From assembly GCA_932521035.1 (NCBI GenBank), contig OW051496.1:1302001-1366000 (forward strand): DNA of 64,000 nucleotides, in the 5' to 3' direction. The translations under genes were made by a program, and so were the position numbers. The stretch's first letter is position 1. Each line of letters starts with the position of its first letter. Of this stretch, positions 11,326 to 22,142 are shown in pieces. Below the pieces are notes generated by a model. That model searched no databases and had not been told where the DNA came from. It saw only the letters and a list, made by a program, of their open reading frames with translations. Origin of the DNA: Oscheius dolichura. Its lineage: Eukaryota > Nematoda > Chromadorea > Rhabditida > Rhabditidae.

Positions 11326-13112
11326 TCAAAATTCCGAAGATGGGCGGCTCTCGCGCCATTTCTTGATCTCCGGCTGGCTGTGAACCTTCTTGGCGTGTTC
11401 CTTAATCTCGGGGAAGTCGTCCAAAACCGTAGGATTCGTGGCCTCCAAGAAAGAGGCGACAATCTCGGCCACGTTGATATCCACCCAAGTCAAGCCACTG
11501 CCAATAAAGTAGCCACTGCCGCTCTTCTTCAAGGAGTTCGAAAAGAAGGTCAGGTGCTTTTTGATGGCGGGGAGGAAGACGTCGTTCTTCAACTTCTCCA
11601 GGTCTCCCTGCTCGCGACCGAGCATAACCAAGACGTAGGGACGGATCTCATTGAAACAGTCCTTCCACTGGTCGGCCAGGGCGTCCACTTCCGCCTCTTC
11701 CCAAGCTGTCTTCCCGGCGAGACCTGAAATAAATTTGATTTTTGGAAAATAAAGCACAAGGTCAGACACTAACGCTAGGTGTGTAAGGATCTCTTTATGG
11801 ATAAGGCGAAAAATTCAAAAATTTGGAAAATAAGTTGAGTATCTCCTAAAATTTGTTAAGTTCTGTCATTCCTACTAAAAACAATATTTTGGTGCTAATT
11901 TTATTACTGTGGCACGGTACTGTAATTTGGAAGAAAAAAATGGATAAAAAGCATTTTTCTTCCGTTTGGAAGTGATTTCGGATATTTCCCAACGTGCGAT
12001 TGATACACTGAAAGAGAGGCATCCTAGAAACCTTTATGAAAGCGTTGAAACTAAAGGGGAAAGATTTTTTTCCGTCTCGGGACTCGATTCAGGGGTTCAA
12101 GCTAAAAGTGCAAATATGAAGGCAAACTTATAAAGAGGAATCACTGAATACTGAATACCATCCTTGTGAAATAAGATGTCCGAAACGAAAAAGAATGTTT
12201 GTTTCCATATTATTGAGACTTTTAGATTGAGGGATGAAGGACGGATCCATTTAGTACAGTTGGCACACATGGGCTTCTTTATTACGCCCATGAAGCAGAA
12301 AACTTAGTTCTAGGGAGTTAGCAAATGGAAAGACTGAATAGTCCATTTCAAATTCGCGGGATAACCTCTAGGGGACCAGGAAGCTTTCAGACCAGGTCCC
12401 ATAGCGGAGACGAGTCGCCAAATTTGAATCCGTGAAATATCCGTTGGAAATGGACTATACGAAAGTTATAAACCCCATTCTGAACACCACGTTATCATTT
12501 TCCTAATCGAAATTCCACATTTAAATGAACTTTGAAGCAAAAAAAAATAATAGTTTTGTTGGTCATCCCCGCCTAGACTGAGCAATCATTATGGAAGGAA
12601 CTTCACTTTGTGAAAGATCGAATACCAACAACACAATACTGTCCTAGCAGAAACTTATGCTACTTATTGCTAACGTGAAACATATTAGAGTCGATTCAAT
12701 TTCTATCCAGTTTGGGGAAAAAGCTTTTTTTCGAAAATTTGTAAAATGTTATGTCGTTTTTATTTATCAAAGTCAGCTTCTTCTGATTTCAATAGCCTGA
12801 CGTGACTGTAAAATGGGAAATTTTTCGGCTTCTAATTTATTTTTTTAACTAATTTTTCTGTTTCTTTTCACTAGCACGGGACTCACCATATTTCCTGGCC
12901 AGATATCGTGCAATGGCATAAGATTGCCCCAATTGCTTGCCATCCTCCTCCAGGACGGGCATCTGTCCGAAAGGCATCTCCGCCTTGTGTTTCGGCCACT
13001 CGTCCTGGCTGATACGGATATCCTCGTAGTCCTGCTTGGCTATGGCAAAGATCTGACGGATTGTCTCGGCAGCACCACGACCGGGGAAGTAGTACAGCTT
13101 ATAGTGGACCAT
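11326..13112 (-). CDS. Sigma-class glutathione S-transferase, copy 3
   Basis: Minus-strand exons 12887-13112 and 11326-11723 encode 207 aa. The protein starts MVHYKLYYFPGRGAAETIRQ with the catalytic Tyr expected at residue 8. The glutathione site is PFGQMPVLEEDGKQLGQSYA. The C-terminal half has WEEAEVDALADQWKDCF, GREQGDLEKLKND, GSGLTWVDINVAEI and ends KKWRESRPSSEF. REQGDLEKLKND, GSGLTWVD and SQPEIKKWRESRP are shared with copy 4 rather than with copies 1 and 2, so copies 3 and 4 form one pair. The 1163-bp intron holds a miniature element at 12339. The gene is inverted relative to the other three GSTs. Confidence 0.94.
12339..12459. mobile_element. TA-flanked miniature element, copy 2
   Basis: Left end TAGTCCATTTCAAATTC and right end CCGTTGGAAATGGACTATA, with an inner GACCAGGAAGCTTTCAGACC segment shared with the copy at 34243. 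It lies within the GST3 intron, so two of the three copies in the window are in GST introns. Confidence 0.82.
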
Positions 13113-13698
13113 TTTACACCTGAAAGATCAAATTGTTGATGTCGAAAACCGCCGTATAACTAAAAATTATGGAGAGGATCTCAATTTGTAGGCAAATTGA
13201 AGCAAAAAAGAGCAGATATTTTAGGAGTTTTACTAATTTTTCAACAGCTGGATAAAAATAACGCTTCTGATAAATAAATTATTGGATGGTTAGATGTCGG
13301 ATAAACATATGAGCATTCGTATTTTGCTCTACGGCAGAAACTGTCGGCTTTCTACTTTTTTTAAAGCTTTGGCGCCGGAATAAAAAAGGGCTCGCCCATT
13401 ATGGCCAATGTTATTGTTGTAGCCTTGTTCACTGGCAGTTCAATCCAATTTACGTCCTTATGACTAAGTTTTCGGTATTTTTTGAAGAAAGAGAAGGAAA
13501 AATGGAGCGAAATTTATCGAAGAAACAACAACCTTCTGCAATGAGAGTAACTTCTTTATATCGAAAGTGAAACATTTTTTTGAGAAGAATTTTAACATTT
13601 CAGGGAGGGAATATTAGCAATTTGGCTTCGCGGGGGATATTACAGACGCCGAACTACATTTACCCACTAAAATTGAGAATAATTTACAGAACATTTAA

Positions 13699-13959
13699 AG
13701 GAACCGTCGGGGACCTTCCCCCGAGTGTCCCCGTAAGCGTCGGCGCCCATTTGAAATTTGAATTCGTCTACCGTTTTAGCTTGTTTTTTCATTTTCTTTT
13801 GGCTGATTTTATGTTATTTTTTTGTAAATAAATGGAATAAACATCAACAAGTTATTGGAAAAAATGTGAAATAAATGGCTAAAACGGTAGTTGAATTCAA
13901 AATTCAAATGCGCGCCGACGCTTACGGGGGACACTCGGGGAAGGTTCTTGGCAGTTTCT
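13699..13959. mobile_element. TTAA-flanked miniature element with arms of about 75 bp
   Basis: TTAA at 13695-13698 and at 13960-13963 flank a 261-bp element. The left arm begins AGGAACCGTCGGGGACC and runs to GAATTC. The right arm is its imperfect reverse complement (GAATTCAAAATTCAAATGCG ... GGTTCTTGGCAGTTTCT). The 4-bp TTAA duplication is the piggyBac-type target choice. Confidence 0.85.
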
Positions 13960-14137
13960 TTAACAGGGTGAAACGGTTTGATCTATGGAAGAGAAAGCGT
14001 TTCGAAATATCAGAAAAACGGCGATGGCTGGTGTCTTATCTTCGCAAACGTGGCCTCTCTCGCTCTATTTATACTCCGCTCTATGGCACATTCGCGAAAC
14101 GTGTGCTTATTTATCGCGGCAGAAACCGTGGAGATTG

Positions 14138-14815
14138 ATGATTTTAGAGCAGAGAGAGATTGTGACAATCGGGTGGAATCTCGAAACTTCCTTATCTGGA
14201 AAGAGGAATTTGAAAAGAAAGAATTTAAATTTTGTAAAGCTTTGAATCCTATTTATTACCGGCCGCTTTTGAATTCCGTAGTGCTCAGGAATGGCCCAAG
14301 GGAAATTATTGAATTTTTGAAAATTAACGAATTTCAGATCCTTGGTAAAAGAATTTTTCTCTAATTCTACTCGTTCGTTTCTCAGACTTCTGAAATGTAC
14401 CCACTGCGAACTGTTTTATAGACTTGAAAGTTTCGAGAATAAAATAAAGGGAAGTAAAAATGATAGCCATAGTCGACGCTGGTGGAATGTTTTAAATATG
14501 CCATAAATCCTAGGCGGTTTCTAAATTTGTAATCTGTTGAGCGCCCACATCTGTCCCTTTCTCCCAGTCGATGGCAATAGGACCTGGCGGAGGCCTTTCC
14601 TATAATTTCCTGACCCGTTCATGGCTTCCCTCTTCTTATTCCTTTCCCTTTTTTTGTCAAATTTGTAGAATTCTGTTCAGTGAAACGATTCAGTCAATTT
14701 TTGCGACTTATTTATCAAGCCCGAAACCGCAAAGAATGATGATTTTAGAGCAAACATTGATAATCAGCTGAAATTTCGAAACTTCCTTATCTGGAACGAC
14801 GAATTTTCAGGAAAA
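14138..14815 (+). repeat. Two decayed direct repeats about 600 bp apart
   Basis: GATGATTTTAGAGC followed by CGAAACTTCCTTATCTGGAA occurs near 14138 and again near 14739. The preceding TTATTTAT...GAAACCG is also matched. The surrounding frames are broken. A weak third copy may lie near 13330 (CTACGGCAGAAACTG). Confidence 0.6.
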
Positions 14816-14829
14816 TAATTTTTTATACT

Positions 14830-16488
14830 TCGAATCCACTTTATTACTGCCTTCGTTACTCTAAAAGTTGATGTTTGTTCTTAGCTTTGAGGTAGAGTGA
14901 GAAAAAACAAAATTTTGCCGCCGCTATTGGAAATTTTACGGTTCCGGATTTCAGTTAAAAGAATTGGTGTCCATATTTGCTCCGATATCCTATTTTTTTG
15001 CCCTTTTCGGGAAGTTTTGGGTTTCGGTAACAACATAAAAGTAATCAAAATTACTAACAATAGTATGTCATCGATAATTGAAGTTTCAAATTTCAAATAA
15101 ATCAGAAGCTGTTCCTAAACTGGTATTATGTCCTTTTCCTCATCTGTCTGCAATAATCCGGCTTTTCTATAATTTCACAACCCTGTTCTCGGATTTGACT
15201 CTGTTTTCCTTTATTTTTCGCCAAATTCATTAATTTCGCTCTACGGTAACGCTTAATCTAACGCTTTTGCCTTTATTCAAGCGAAATAGCTAGAAATTAC
15301 AATTTCACAAATTACGGCGAAGAAGCGTTGAAATAAGAAAGATTGCCCTTTACCTGGACCACGGAGCATGGAAAATTTCAATCTGTACTTGCAGGAATTT
15401 TTTTGTAGAGAAATGGGAAGACAGCGGGAATGTTTCGTATTGCTAATAAGTAACGGATGATTACTCCAGGTGTAGTTACAACTTATAACTGAATCTACGA
15501 TTGTCCTCATCAGCTTCAATCTGCCTTTTCCCATGGTTTCATAATCCATTCTTTGATCTTTTTCGCTATCGCTCTCTCTCTCTCTCTCTGTTCAAATTGG
15601 CGGTCAGCCCTGTGTGTGTTTGCTGACAAATAGAAAATAGCAGCAGCGGGCGGCATGACGGCAGCAGTGTGCCCTTGTCAACTATTTGTGCCTTGTGAAA
15701 TTTCACCCTTTCTTTATAACTCCTCCATTTCAAATACTTTTTACTGGCATCAACAAGTCCAAAAAGTCTTGCAATTGGCTATTTTACACAGCTGGCGTAT
15801 ATTTTCGTCGCTAGCTAACAGTAGGAAAATGTGAAAAAAATATCTAACAGAACGTCAAATTTTTTCCATGTTTTGACTTATAGGAGACTCGAAGCAGAAC
15901 AACCACCTTCCCCAGTTTATTTTTAGTATTTGCTTGAAAATAATAAGTCCACTCACAAGGGAAGTACCCGAACTCGCCCTCGCCGTTTTGGCTGATTCTA
16001 TGTGTATTATGTAGCCCTATACCAGTGATGTAAAAATACAAAAAATTAGCAGCTATACCGCGGAGGGCGAGGAGCTAGACCACTTTGAAGGTCAAAACAC
16101 TGTTATTTTGACTCATTTTCTCGTCTTCATAATTTTTGATCCTTACACACTAGAAGGCTCCGGTTTGTTTCCACATAGGCAGAATGACGTGCTGAATAAG
16201 CACAGCACAGAAAAGAGCCACCGACCCCCGATAATTTTGAGCAATTCCATGAAATTCGTGAAACCGCCTCGGACCTGGTTTTCCAAACTCTCTAAAAGCG
16301 TCATTTCCTTTCGAAAAACGCTGAAACTGCGACCAATCGATTTATCTCGATGACCAACCATTACCAACCACTAGCGGCCATAAAAAACGTTGGTAGTGGA
16401 AAAAGAGAACGAAAAGATCAGTACTAAAGTTTGCCAGTATTTTCACTTATAACGAACCTGGAACACACTGATTTATTTTCCTTTTGCA
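14830..16488. other. Intergenic region with a CT microsatellite
   Basis: No supported gene. A simple (CT)n tract of roughly 20 bases lies at about 15569-15589 and is followed by a GTGTGTG stretch near 15610. Open frames in this stretch show no family motif or consistent splice pattern. Confidence 0.45.
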
Positions 16489-16489
16489 A

Positions 16490-17160
16490 CTTATTTTCAA
16501 TGATTCAAAAGTCTCGCTAACGTAAAATTTTACCCTTTTTTCTTCTTATAATGGACCTCAAACAATAGAAAATTCTTATCCCCCTATATTCTCGGTATTC
16601 CGCCTGTTAACCGAGGAATAACCGCCTTCTCCCGCCACTCACACTGATAAAATTGAGGGTAACCCTTGCCCACGGGTAAAACTGGTTTGAAAAACTTGAA
16701 AACTTCATCATTTCCCAGTCGAAGTTGGCTTTTCACTACTGAAAGAAGAAAAATTTGAATCGAGATGACTAAAAACGGGAAAAGGGCTCAAAAAATCGTT
16801 AATTTCCATCTATTTTTTTAGTTATAAAGGACCCGCAACACAAAAAATGCTCTCCGTTGTACATTTCCGGCGTTCTACTTGTTGTCAGTTGATATAATCT
16901 TTTTCTAACGGATACAGTAATTAGTTCCTGAAAATCAGGCAAAATTTCCGCTTTTATTCTCAGATCTCAAAATGTTCCCGAACGGAGGCAGATTACTGTA
17001 GCCCTATCCGCTTAGGCTTATTTTCAATGATTCAAAAGTCTCGCTAACGTAAAATTTTACCCTTTTTTCATCTTATAATGGACTACAAACAATAGAAAGT
17101 TCTACTTTCCCCCATTATATTCCCGGTATTTCACCTGTTTACCAGGGGATAATCGCCCTT
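16490..17160 (+). repeat. Direct repeat of about 145 bp upstream of GST4
   Basis: The two copies, about 16490-16633 and 17019-17160, share TTTCAATGATTCAAAAGTCT, CGCTAACGTAAAATTTTACC and TATAATGGACYWCAAACAAT in order, with few differences. A weaker middle unit near 16803 shares TTATAAAGGACC...CAACA. The second copy ends about 190 bases before the GST4 start codon, so it is part of, or next to, that promoter. Confidence 0.8.
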
Positions 17161-17348
17161 CCCCTGGCTCTTGAACAGGCACAATTAGCCCCTACCTGCC
17201 ACTGCCTGCCTCCCCCGTTCCCTGCCCTGTTCCATTGATTCGCCCTTCCCCACCTAATCTCTATTATCTCCCGCTTCCCATTCTTTTCTCCTCGTTTTTG
17301 GCCTCTTTTTTCTATTTTTCCGGTTAAAAATCCCGAAACTTCCAGAAA

Positions 17349-19740
17349 ATGCCCAACTATAAGGTCTACTACTTCCCGGGAAGAGGCGGCGGTGAGATCC
17401 TGCGTCAAGTTTTGGTTGTAGCCAAGCAGGACTTTGAGGATATCCGAATCGGCCAGGAGGAATGGCCCCAGAAGAAGGCCGAGATGCCATTTGGACAGGT
17501 TCCGGTACTGGAAGAGGACGGCAAGAAACTGGGGCAATCCTACGCGGCGGCTAGATATTTGGCAAAGAAATATGGTGAGCTTATGAAAGACAGCAATAAC
17601 TAGTTGATAAAAGAGTAGAAAATATTAGCCACTTCGAAACAAATGAAAAATGGGGTAAATTATGTCTTCTTTGAATAAAATTGGTACAAAATCAAAAGAA
17701 AAATTGTTCTTCCTTATTTTTTGAAGGTTTTGGATACAAAATAAAGAGCGCGGAGTGCTGTTCTACCAATTGACCATACGGCCGCCCTTTCGGAACCAAT
17801 TAGCATTTCTACTATCCAATTTCACATTTGTCCAAAATTATTAGACCTTCACAAAACAGTTTCACTGTCCGAATATAATGATTTGCTGGCTACTTCATGC
17901 ACTACTTCTTTGGCTTCAAAATTGGAATACTATTGTTGGAAAACGGTCAAAAATGACGCCATGATTGTTTTGCCATTGTTTCGAGCCAAGTAGGAAGATC
18001 CCAGAATTGATTTCTTGTAATACGTTGTCAGGAATCTGCGACTAAACTTATTTTATCAGTAGAAAAGGCAATTTTTTGTTTTATGGGCTAGTTATAAACA
18101 AAGCTCGCAATTCTACTCATTAGTGACATTCCAGTCAAAGTTTTGTTCAAATTTGATTGTTTTGAACCTACCATAAAGATTCGAGAGGAGACTTACGACA
18201 ATCAAGCAACGAAACAGTATAGAATTTGATTCAATTGAGCTTCTAGCGCTAATATTTTTGTTTCGTGGACTGGCTATAACCTCTTTCCAGCTGTTGTATG
18301 CATTGCCCAGCGAATCGTGTTCTTGAAATCTATCGAATTCCTCCTTTGCCAGAGCTAATTTGCAACAATATATTCCCAGCTATCCGCAAATTCATTTTAG
18401 CAGTACATTTTAGCAGGCAACTTTTTTGTTCTATTGGCCGGTTATAATCAAAAATTGGCGAATCTGCATAGTTAATTTCGAAAGCGTTTTGCCAATTTTG
18501 ACTGTTTTGAGTGGAATATAAGCATTGTAGTGAAAGCCTGCTACCATTAGACAGATGTGACTAATTATCGAATTTAGTAACTATAAAACGAAAGTTTTGT
18601 TTCATGGACTGGCTATAACCTCTTCAAGCTATTCTATACTTTACTCATCGGCAAATATCTCGAAATTCATTTTAGCAATTGAAAAAGCAAAATTTGGTGT
18701 TTTGCGGGCAGGTTATAATCAAAATTCGCGATTGGGATCATTGGTAAGATCCTGGTGTTGGTTTTGTTCAATTCTGACCGTTTCGAGCCACCCATAAACA
18801 GTCTAGAGGATGTTTACAATAATCATACAATGCAACGGGGCTTCAGAATTTGATTCAATTGATCCAAATCGAAAATTAACAATTTTGTTTCGTAAGCTGG
18901 TTATAAACTCTTCAAACTGTTCTACACATTGGCGATCTGCCCTTTACATTATGTCGACGAAATTTATACAATTTTTCCCATAATAAACGCTCGTTTCCAA
19001 CGGAAAGGCGGATACACAGCTTTCTTCTTCCTTCTTACTGTTTCGAGCAGGCCATAAAGTGATGCCCACACTATTACAATTCGCTAAAATATGGAATTTT
19101 CTGATTTACCTCTCCTTACTTTTTGTCATTCACAAAAGAAAGTAAACTTTCGGGAAAAGGGGAAAAAGTAGTTTTTGGTTTCGTGGAACAGTTATAAATG
19201 ACTGATTTTGTTCATTCTGTTGTTTTTGTCAACATTTTTGACCTGTCATGATTCAAGGCCACTATTTCCGATAACTATAGTCACGATCCACCAATGTTTC
19301 ATATTTTTGTAGCTTTTCCCGAAAAATATTCCAAATTTTCAGATCTCGCCGGGAAGACAGCTTGGGAAGAGGCGGAAGTCGACGCCCTAGCTGACCAGTG
19401 GAAGGATTTCATCAATGAGATCCGTCCCTATTTGGCCGTTCTCTTCGGTCGTGAGCAGGGAGATCTGGAGAAGTTGAAGAACGACGTCTACCTCCCCGCC
19501 GTCAAGAAACATTTCCCCCTCTTTGTCAAGGCCCTAAAGACCAGCGGCAGCGGCTACCTGATCGGTAGTGGCCTGACCTGGGTGGATCTCCACCTGGCCG
19601 AGTTAATGGCTTCAATGATTGATGAAAAAGACCCCAAGATCCTGGACGACTACCCGGAGTTGAGGGAACACTTCAAGAAGGTCCACAGCCAGCCGGAGAT
19701 CAAGAAATGGCGCGAGAGCCGTCCAAAAAGCGAGTTCTAG
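17349..19740 (+). CDS. Sigma-class glutathione S-transferase, copy 4
   Basis: Exons 17349-17574 and 19343-19740 encode 207 aa. It starts MPNYKVYYFPGRGGGEILRQ with the catalytic Tyr expected at residue 8. The glutathione site is PFGQVPVLEEDGKKLGQSYA. The C-terminal half has KTAWEEAEVDALADQWKDF, GREQGDLEKLKNDVY, GSGLTWVDLHLAEL and ends KKWRESRPKSEF, close to copy 3. The residue at the intron is Asp (DLAGK) where the other copies have Gly (GL[AS]GK). The intron is the longest of the four at 1768 bp and is built from a decayed tandem repeat. An acceptor-like CTTCCAG lies four bases before the ATG. Confidence 0.94.
17990..19260 (+). repeat. Decayed tandem array inside the GST4 intron
   Basis: Related lines recur about every 270-350 bp. 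Examples are GTGGACTGGCTATAACCTCT near 18268, CATGGACTGGCTATAACCTC near 18602, GTAAGCTGGTTATAAACTC near 18892 and GTGGAACAGTTATAAATG near 19184. A second line is GGCCGGTTATAATCAAAA near 18436 and GGCAGGTTATAATCAAAA near 18705. The AGAATTTGATTCAATTGA segment also repeats (near 18220 and 18846). The array has no coding capacity. Confidence 0.75.
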
Positions 19741-20369
19741 TGGTCTTGGAAGGAATTTGACCCATTTTCTGATTTTTCAATTTTCCAAATTATTTTTTTT
19801 CAGTATTATGTTAAAATAAAGTTTTGAAGCGCGTAAGCGTAAACTTGATTCACAATTGAAGTCGGGTTGATGTATTGTACAAAAATGGTTGAAAATCGCT
19901 GGAAAGGGAGAAACGGACGCGGGAAGCTGAATTATTGAAATCGAGTAGAAATTTCAAAATTCTGAAAGAAATAAGCGAGCAGAAACCATTCTCATCACTT
20001 TTTTCCATTCGCCCTTCTTGTTTACTTTTCTTTTTAGACTTCCCCGCCCGCCCTGAACACATTTTGATCTCTGAAGCCGTCTTTGCACCTGGGTTGTTGT
20101 CTATTAGTTCATTTTTCTCGTTTCTGTGCTTCCTCAAATATCTAACCGGACCAGATTCTACATTGCTTCAACGTCCTGGCTTTCCTAATGAATACTCCAC
20201 GAAACATAAGAGAAAGTTTATAAAAAAAGGGGAAGAGATCAAATTATACTTTTGTGCCGAGGGCGCCGAAGGCGCCCTTTACGGCTTGTTGATTTTAGAA
20301 GGCAACAAAGCTAGATATGGGCCATTCAAAGGCGATACACGCGAGAAGAATAAATATGGAAAGCTCTGA

Positions 20370-20530
20370 CAAGGGAACCTTTTTAGTTTACCGTGGCTTC
20401 ACGCGACGAGACCTATACCATTCGATAGCTCGTCAAAAATTATCCTAGAAATCGCTTTCTGTTTTCTCGAAATGGCTCGGGTTACGGCGTGGCACGCCAT
20501 TTCATTCAACATGTAAAATCGACCGAATTA
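20370..20530 (+). mobile_element. Fragment of a CAAGGGAACC-ended repeat
   Basis: Begins CAAGGGAACCTTTTTAG and continues TTTACCGTGGCTTCACGCGA, GAGACCTATACCATTCGATAG and, near 20540, TTGTAAGCAATGG. The same order of blocks is found at 48890-49070, and in reverse orientation at about 31840-32023. The other copies continue into a tRNA-like segment that this one appears to lack. Confidence 0.65.
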
Positions 20531-20589
20531 GATAACTGACTTGTAAGCAATGGCTGCAAATTCAAAACCTGCGCTACCCTCCCTTTAAG

Positions 20590-20853
20590 ATGTCACTATT
20601 ACTATCTTCTATTACTCGCTTACCCGATTACTACCTGACAAAATCAAAGAACGTTTATCTTTTGTCGTTCGCAAAAGCAATCTGGAGTTGTGGAGTGGCT
20701 GCTCTGAAACTTCTACCGCCTCGGTGTGGTTCGAAAGTGTGTCTAGAGAGTTTCTCCGATCTAAAAAGGTTGGTGAGCACTCTGGACGACCTGCTCGAAG
20801 AAGGCAAAGATTTTCAAAAAGCGGACGCCGGAACTTTGTTTTGTCAAAACTAA
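20590..20853 (+). pseudogene. Truncated 5' copy of the gene at 27266
   Basis: From about 20548 to 20817 this region is nearly identical to 27228-27510, including about 40 bases before the ATG. It encodes the same start MSLLLSSITRLPDYYLTKSK and goes on to LKRLVSTLDDLLEEGKDFQK. It lacks nine in-frame bases after KSKN. Homology stops abruptly after GATTTTCAAAAAGC, and the frame then ends within about a dozen codons. None of the following nine exons is present, so it is read as a partial duplication. Confidence 0.8.
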
Positions 20854-21035
20854 GTTCCGGCGAGTTCGGGTCTATAATTAGTCTATTCCGGTAACCCAAA
20901 ACAATGCATTGCACGGCTCGGATACACTTCTAGTTGTGGTGGAAAGAGTTTACCTATTTATTTTGTGTATTTGGTGGACATTGCGCCGTTTTATTTTATG
21001 GTGTACAATGAATTTCTTTTGAATAATGTTGCTCA

Positions 21036-21204
21036 GATGTGTAGTGTCGGAATAAAGCGGGTCATCTTGTCCAAATAGGCATATATCTGCTCGCGTGTAA
21101 TATTTCGAATTCCTGACTCTTTCATCAAATTAAAAAAGCCTTTCATCTCCGCTTCAATAGCATCTCTTCTTTCTTGGTCTGGTTTCCGGAGTGCATGTTT
21201 ATTC
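21036..21204 (-). CDS. Possible terminal exon of an unidentified gene
   Basis: After a minus-strand acceptor (GAAATTCTAG) an open frame of 55 codons runs NKHALRKPDQERRDAIEAE to ITREQIYAYLDKMTRFIPTL and a TGA. The composition is Glu/Arg/Lys-rich and looks helical, unlike the surrounding intergenic DNA. A matching donor (AAAATT|GTGAGT) is 34 bases upstream on that strand. The preceding exon sequence there runs straight into the TTAA end of a miniature element at 21264, so the gene may be interrupted. No family recognised. Confidence 0.35.
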
Positions 21205-21263
21205 TAGAATTTCATTGGCCAGACAACTGCTTTACTCACAATTTTCAACGGTACAACGCTTAA

Positions 21264-21367
21264 AGGAACCCTCAGGGACCTGTGCGCCAGCGCAGTGGTC
21301 CCGAAGCGACTGCGCTCAATCAGGCAAACGCAAGGTCACAGAAAACAAGAAATTGGTTGAAACCTAG
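21264..21367 (+). mobile_element. Truncated copy of the TTAA element at 27603
   Basis: After TTAA at 21260-21263 the sequence AGGAACCCTCAGGGACCTGT and about 100 further bases match 27603 onward (through GAAATTGGTTGAAACCTAG). It then diverges, with no right terminal repeat. The ten bases before the TTAA (GTACAACGC) are also shared with the 27.6-kb copy, suggesting that the two were copied together with flanking DNA. Confidence 0.75.
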
Positions 21368-21675
21368 TTTGCAACATATCGGGGCGCGCTTACGCATATT
21401 TGCACTTCAAAAGCGAATGTATGCATTTTAACATTTTTTTGAGCTGTTATTCATTTTCCTTGACCCCAAATTACTATAAGACAGCTAAGAAAATACAAAA
21501 ATATCGTTGAATAGAAAAGAAACAAGCAATTTCAATAGAAAACCTGTTGAAATTCACAAAATTCGTTTTTCGCTGAGTTATGGTGTGGCGGGTGCGGCGG
21601 TAGCGCGTTACGTAATATTCAATTTTTGGTATTTTATCAATATTTTCTAATTTTCAACAATTTTTAACAATATAT

Positions 21676-21930
21676 TTATTTAGAATAACACAGTAGACAT
21701 CTCAAAAACAACAAAAAATCGTCTCTTGGACAAGCCGATCTCTTGATTTCGCCCTTTGTTCGATTCTGAAAACAACATACCAAAATAATAATCTTTAGCA
21801 CATAAACAGTCCTGAAAGGTGTTGCTTACGTTGTCCTCACTGTAAACAAGCTTATCCTGTAAGAAAAAAAATTAGAAAATATCAGCAGAAACAAAAAAAT
21901 GACAATCCACTTATTCTTCTTCTTGTGCTT
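21676..21930 (-). pseudogene. 3' exons of an unknown gene, minus-strand member of an inverted pair
   Basis: Minus-strand blocks with splice signals: about 21907-21930 (after TTATTTTTAG, reading CCAAGCACAAGAAGAAG), 21830-21856 (after TTACAG, reading DKLVYSEDN) and 21676-21765 (after TTTCAG, reading NRTKGEIKRSACPRDD and ending at TAA). The same three-block order with matching first bases occurs on the plus strand at 23137-23525. Reading frames between the two differ, so one or both are decayed. No family recognised. Confidence 0.4.
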
Positions 21931-22015
21931 GGATCTAAAAATAATCTATTATCAATTAGAAATAATATAAAACAAAATAGAAAATCTCTCTTCTGCAATA
22001 GATTACCCATATCGA

Positions 22016-22142
22016 ATTGTCTTCGAATGAGTTTTTTGAGCTCAATCTGATAAGTCTCTATTCGTAAAATTACATTTCATTTTTCATTCATTTTTCACGG
22101 AATGACTACCAAAAAACTCATTCGAAGACAATTCGATATGGG
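22016..22142. repeat. Hairpin with 33-bp near-perfect arms
   Basis: CCCATATCGAATTGTCTTCG plus AATGAGTTTTTTG at 22016-22048 is matched by its reverse complement ending in CGATATGGG at 22142, with about 60 bases between the arms. It lies between the two inverted gene-fragment copies, on the minus-copy side. Confidence 0.85.
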
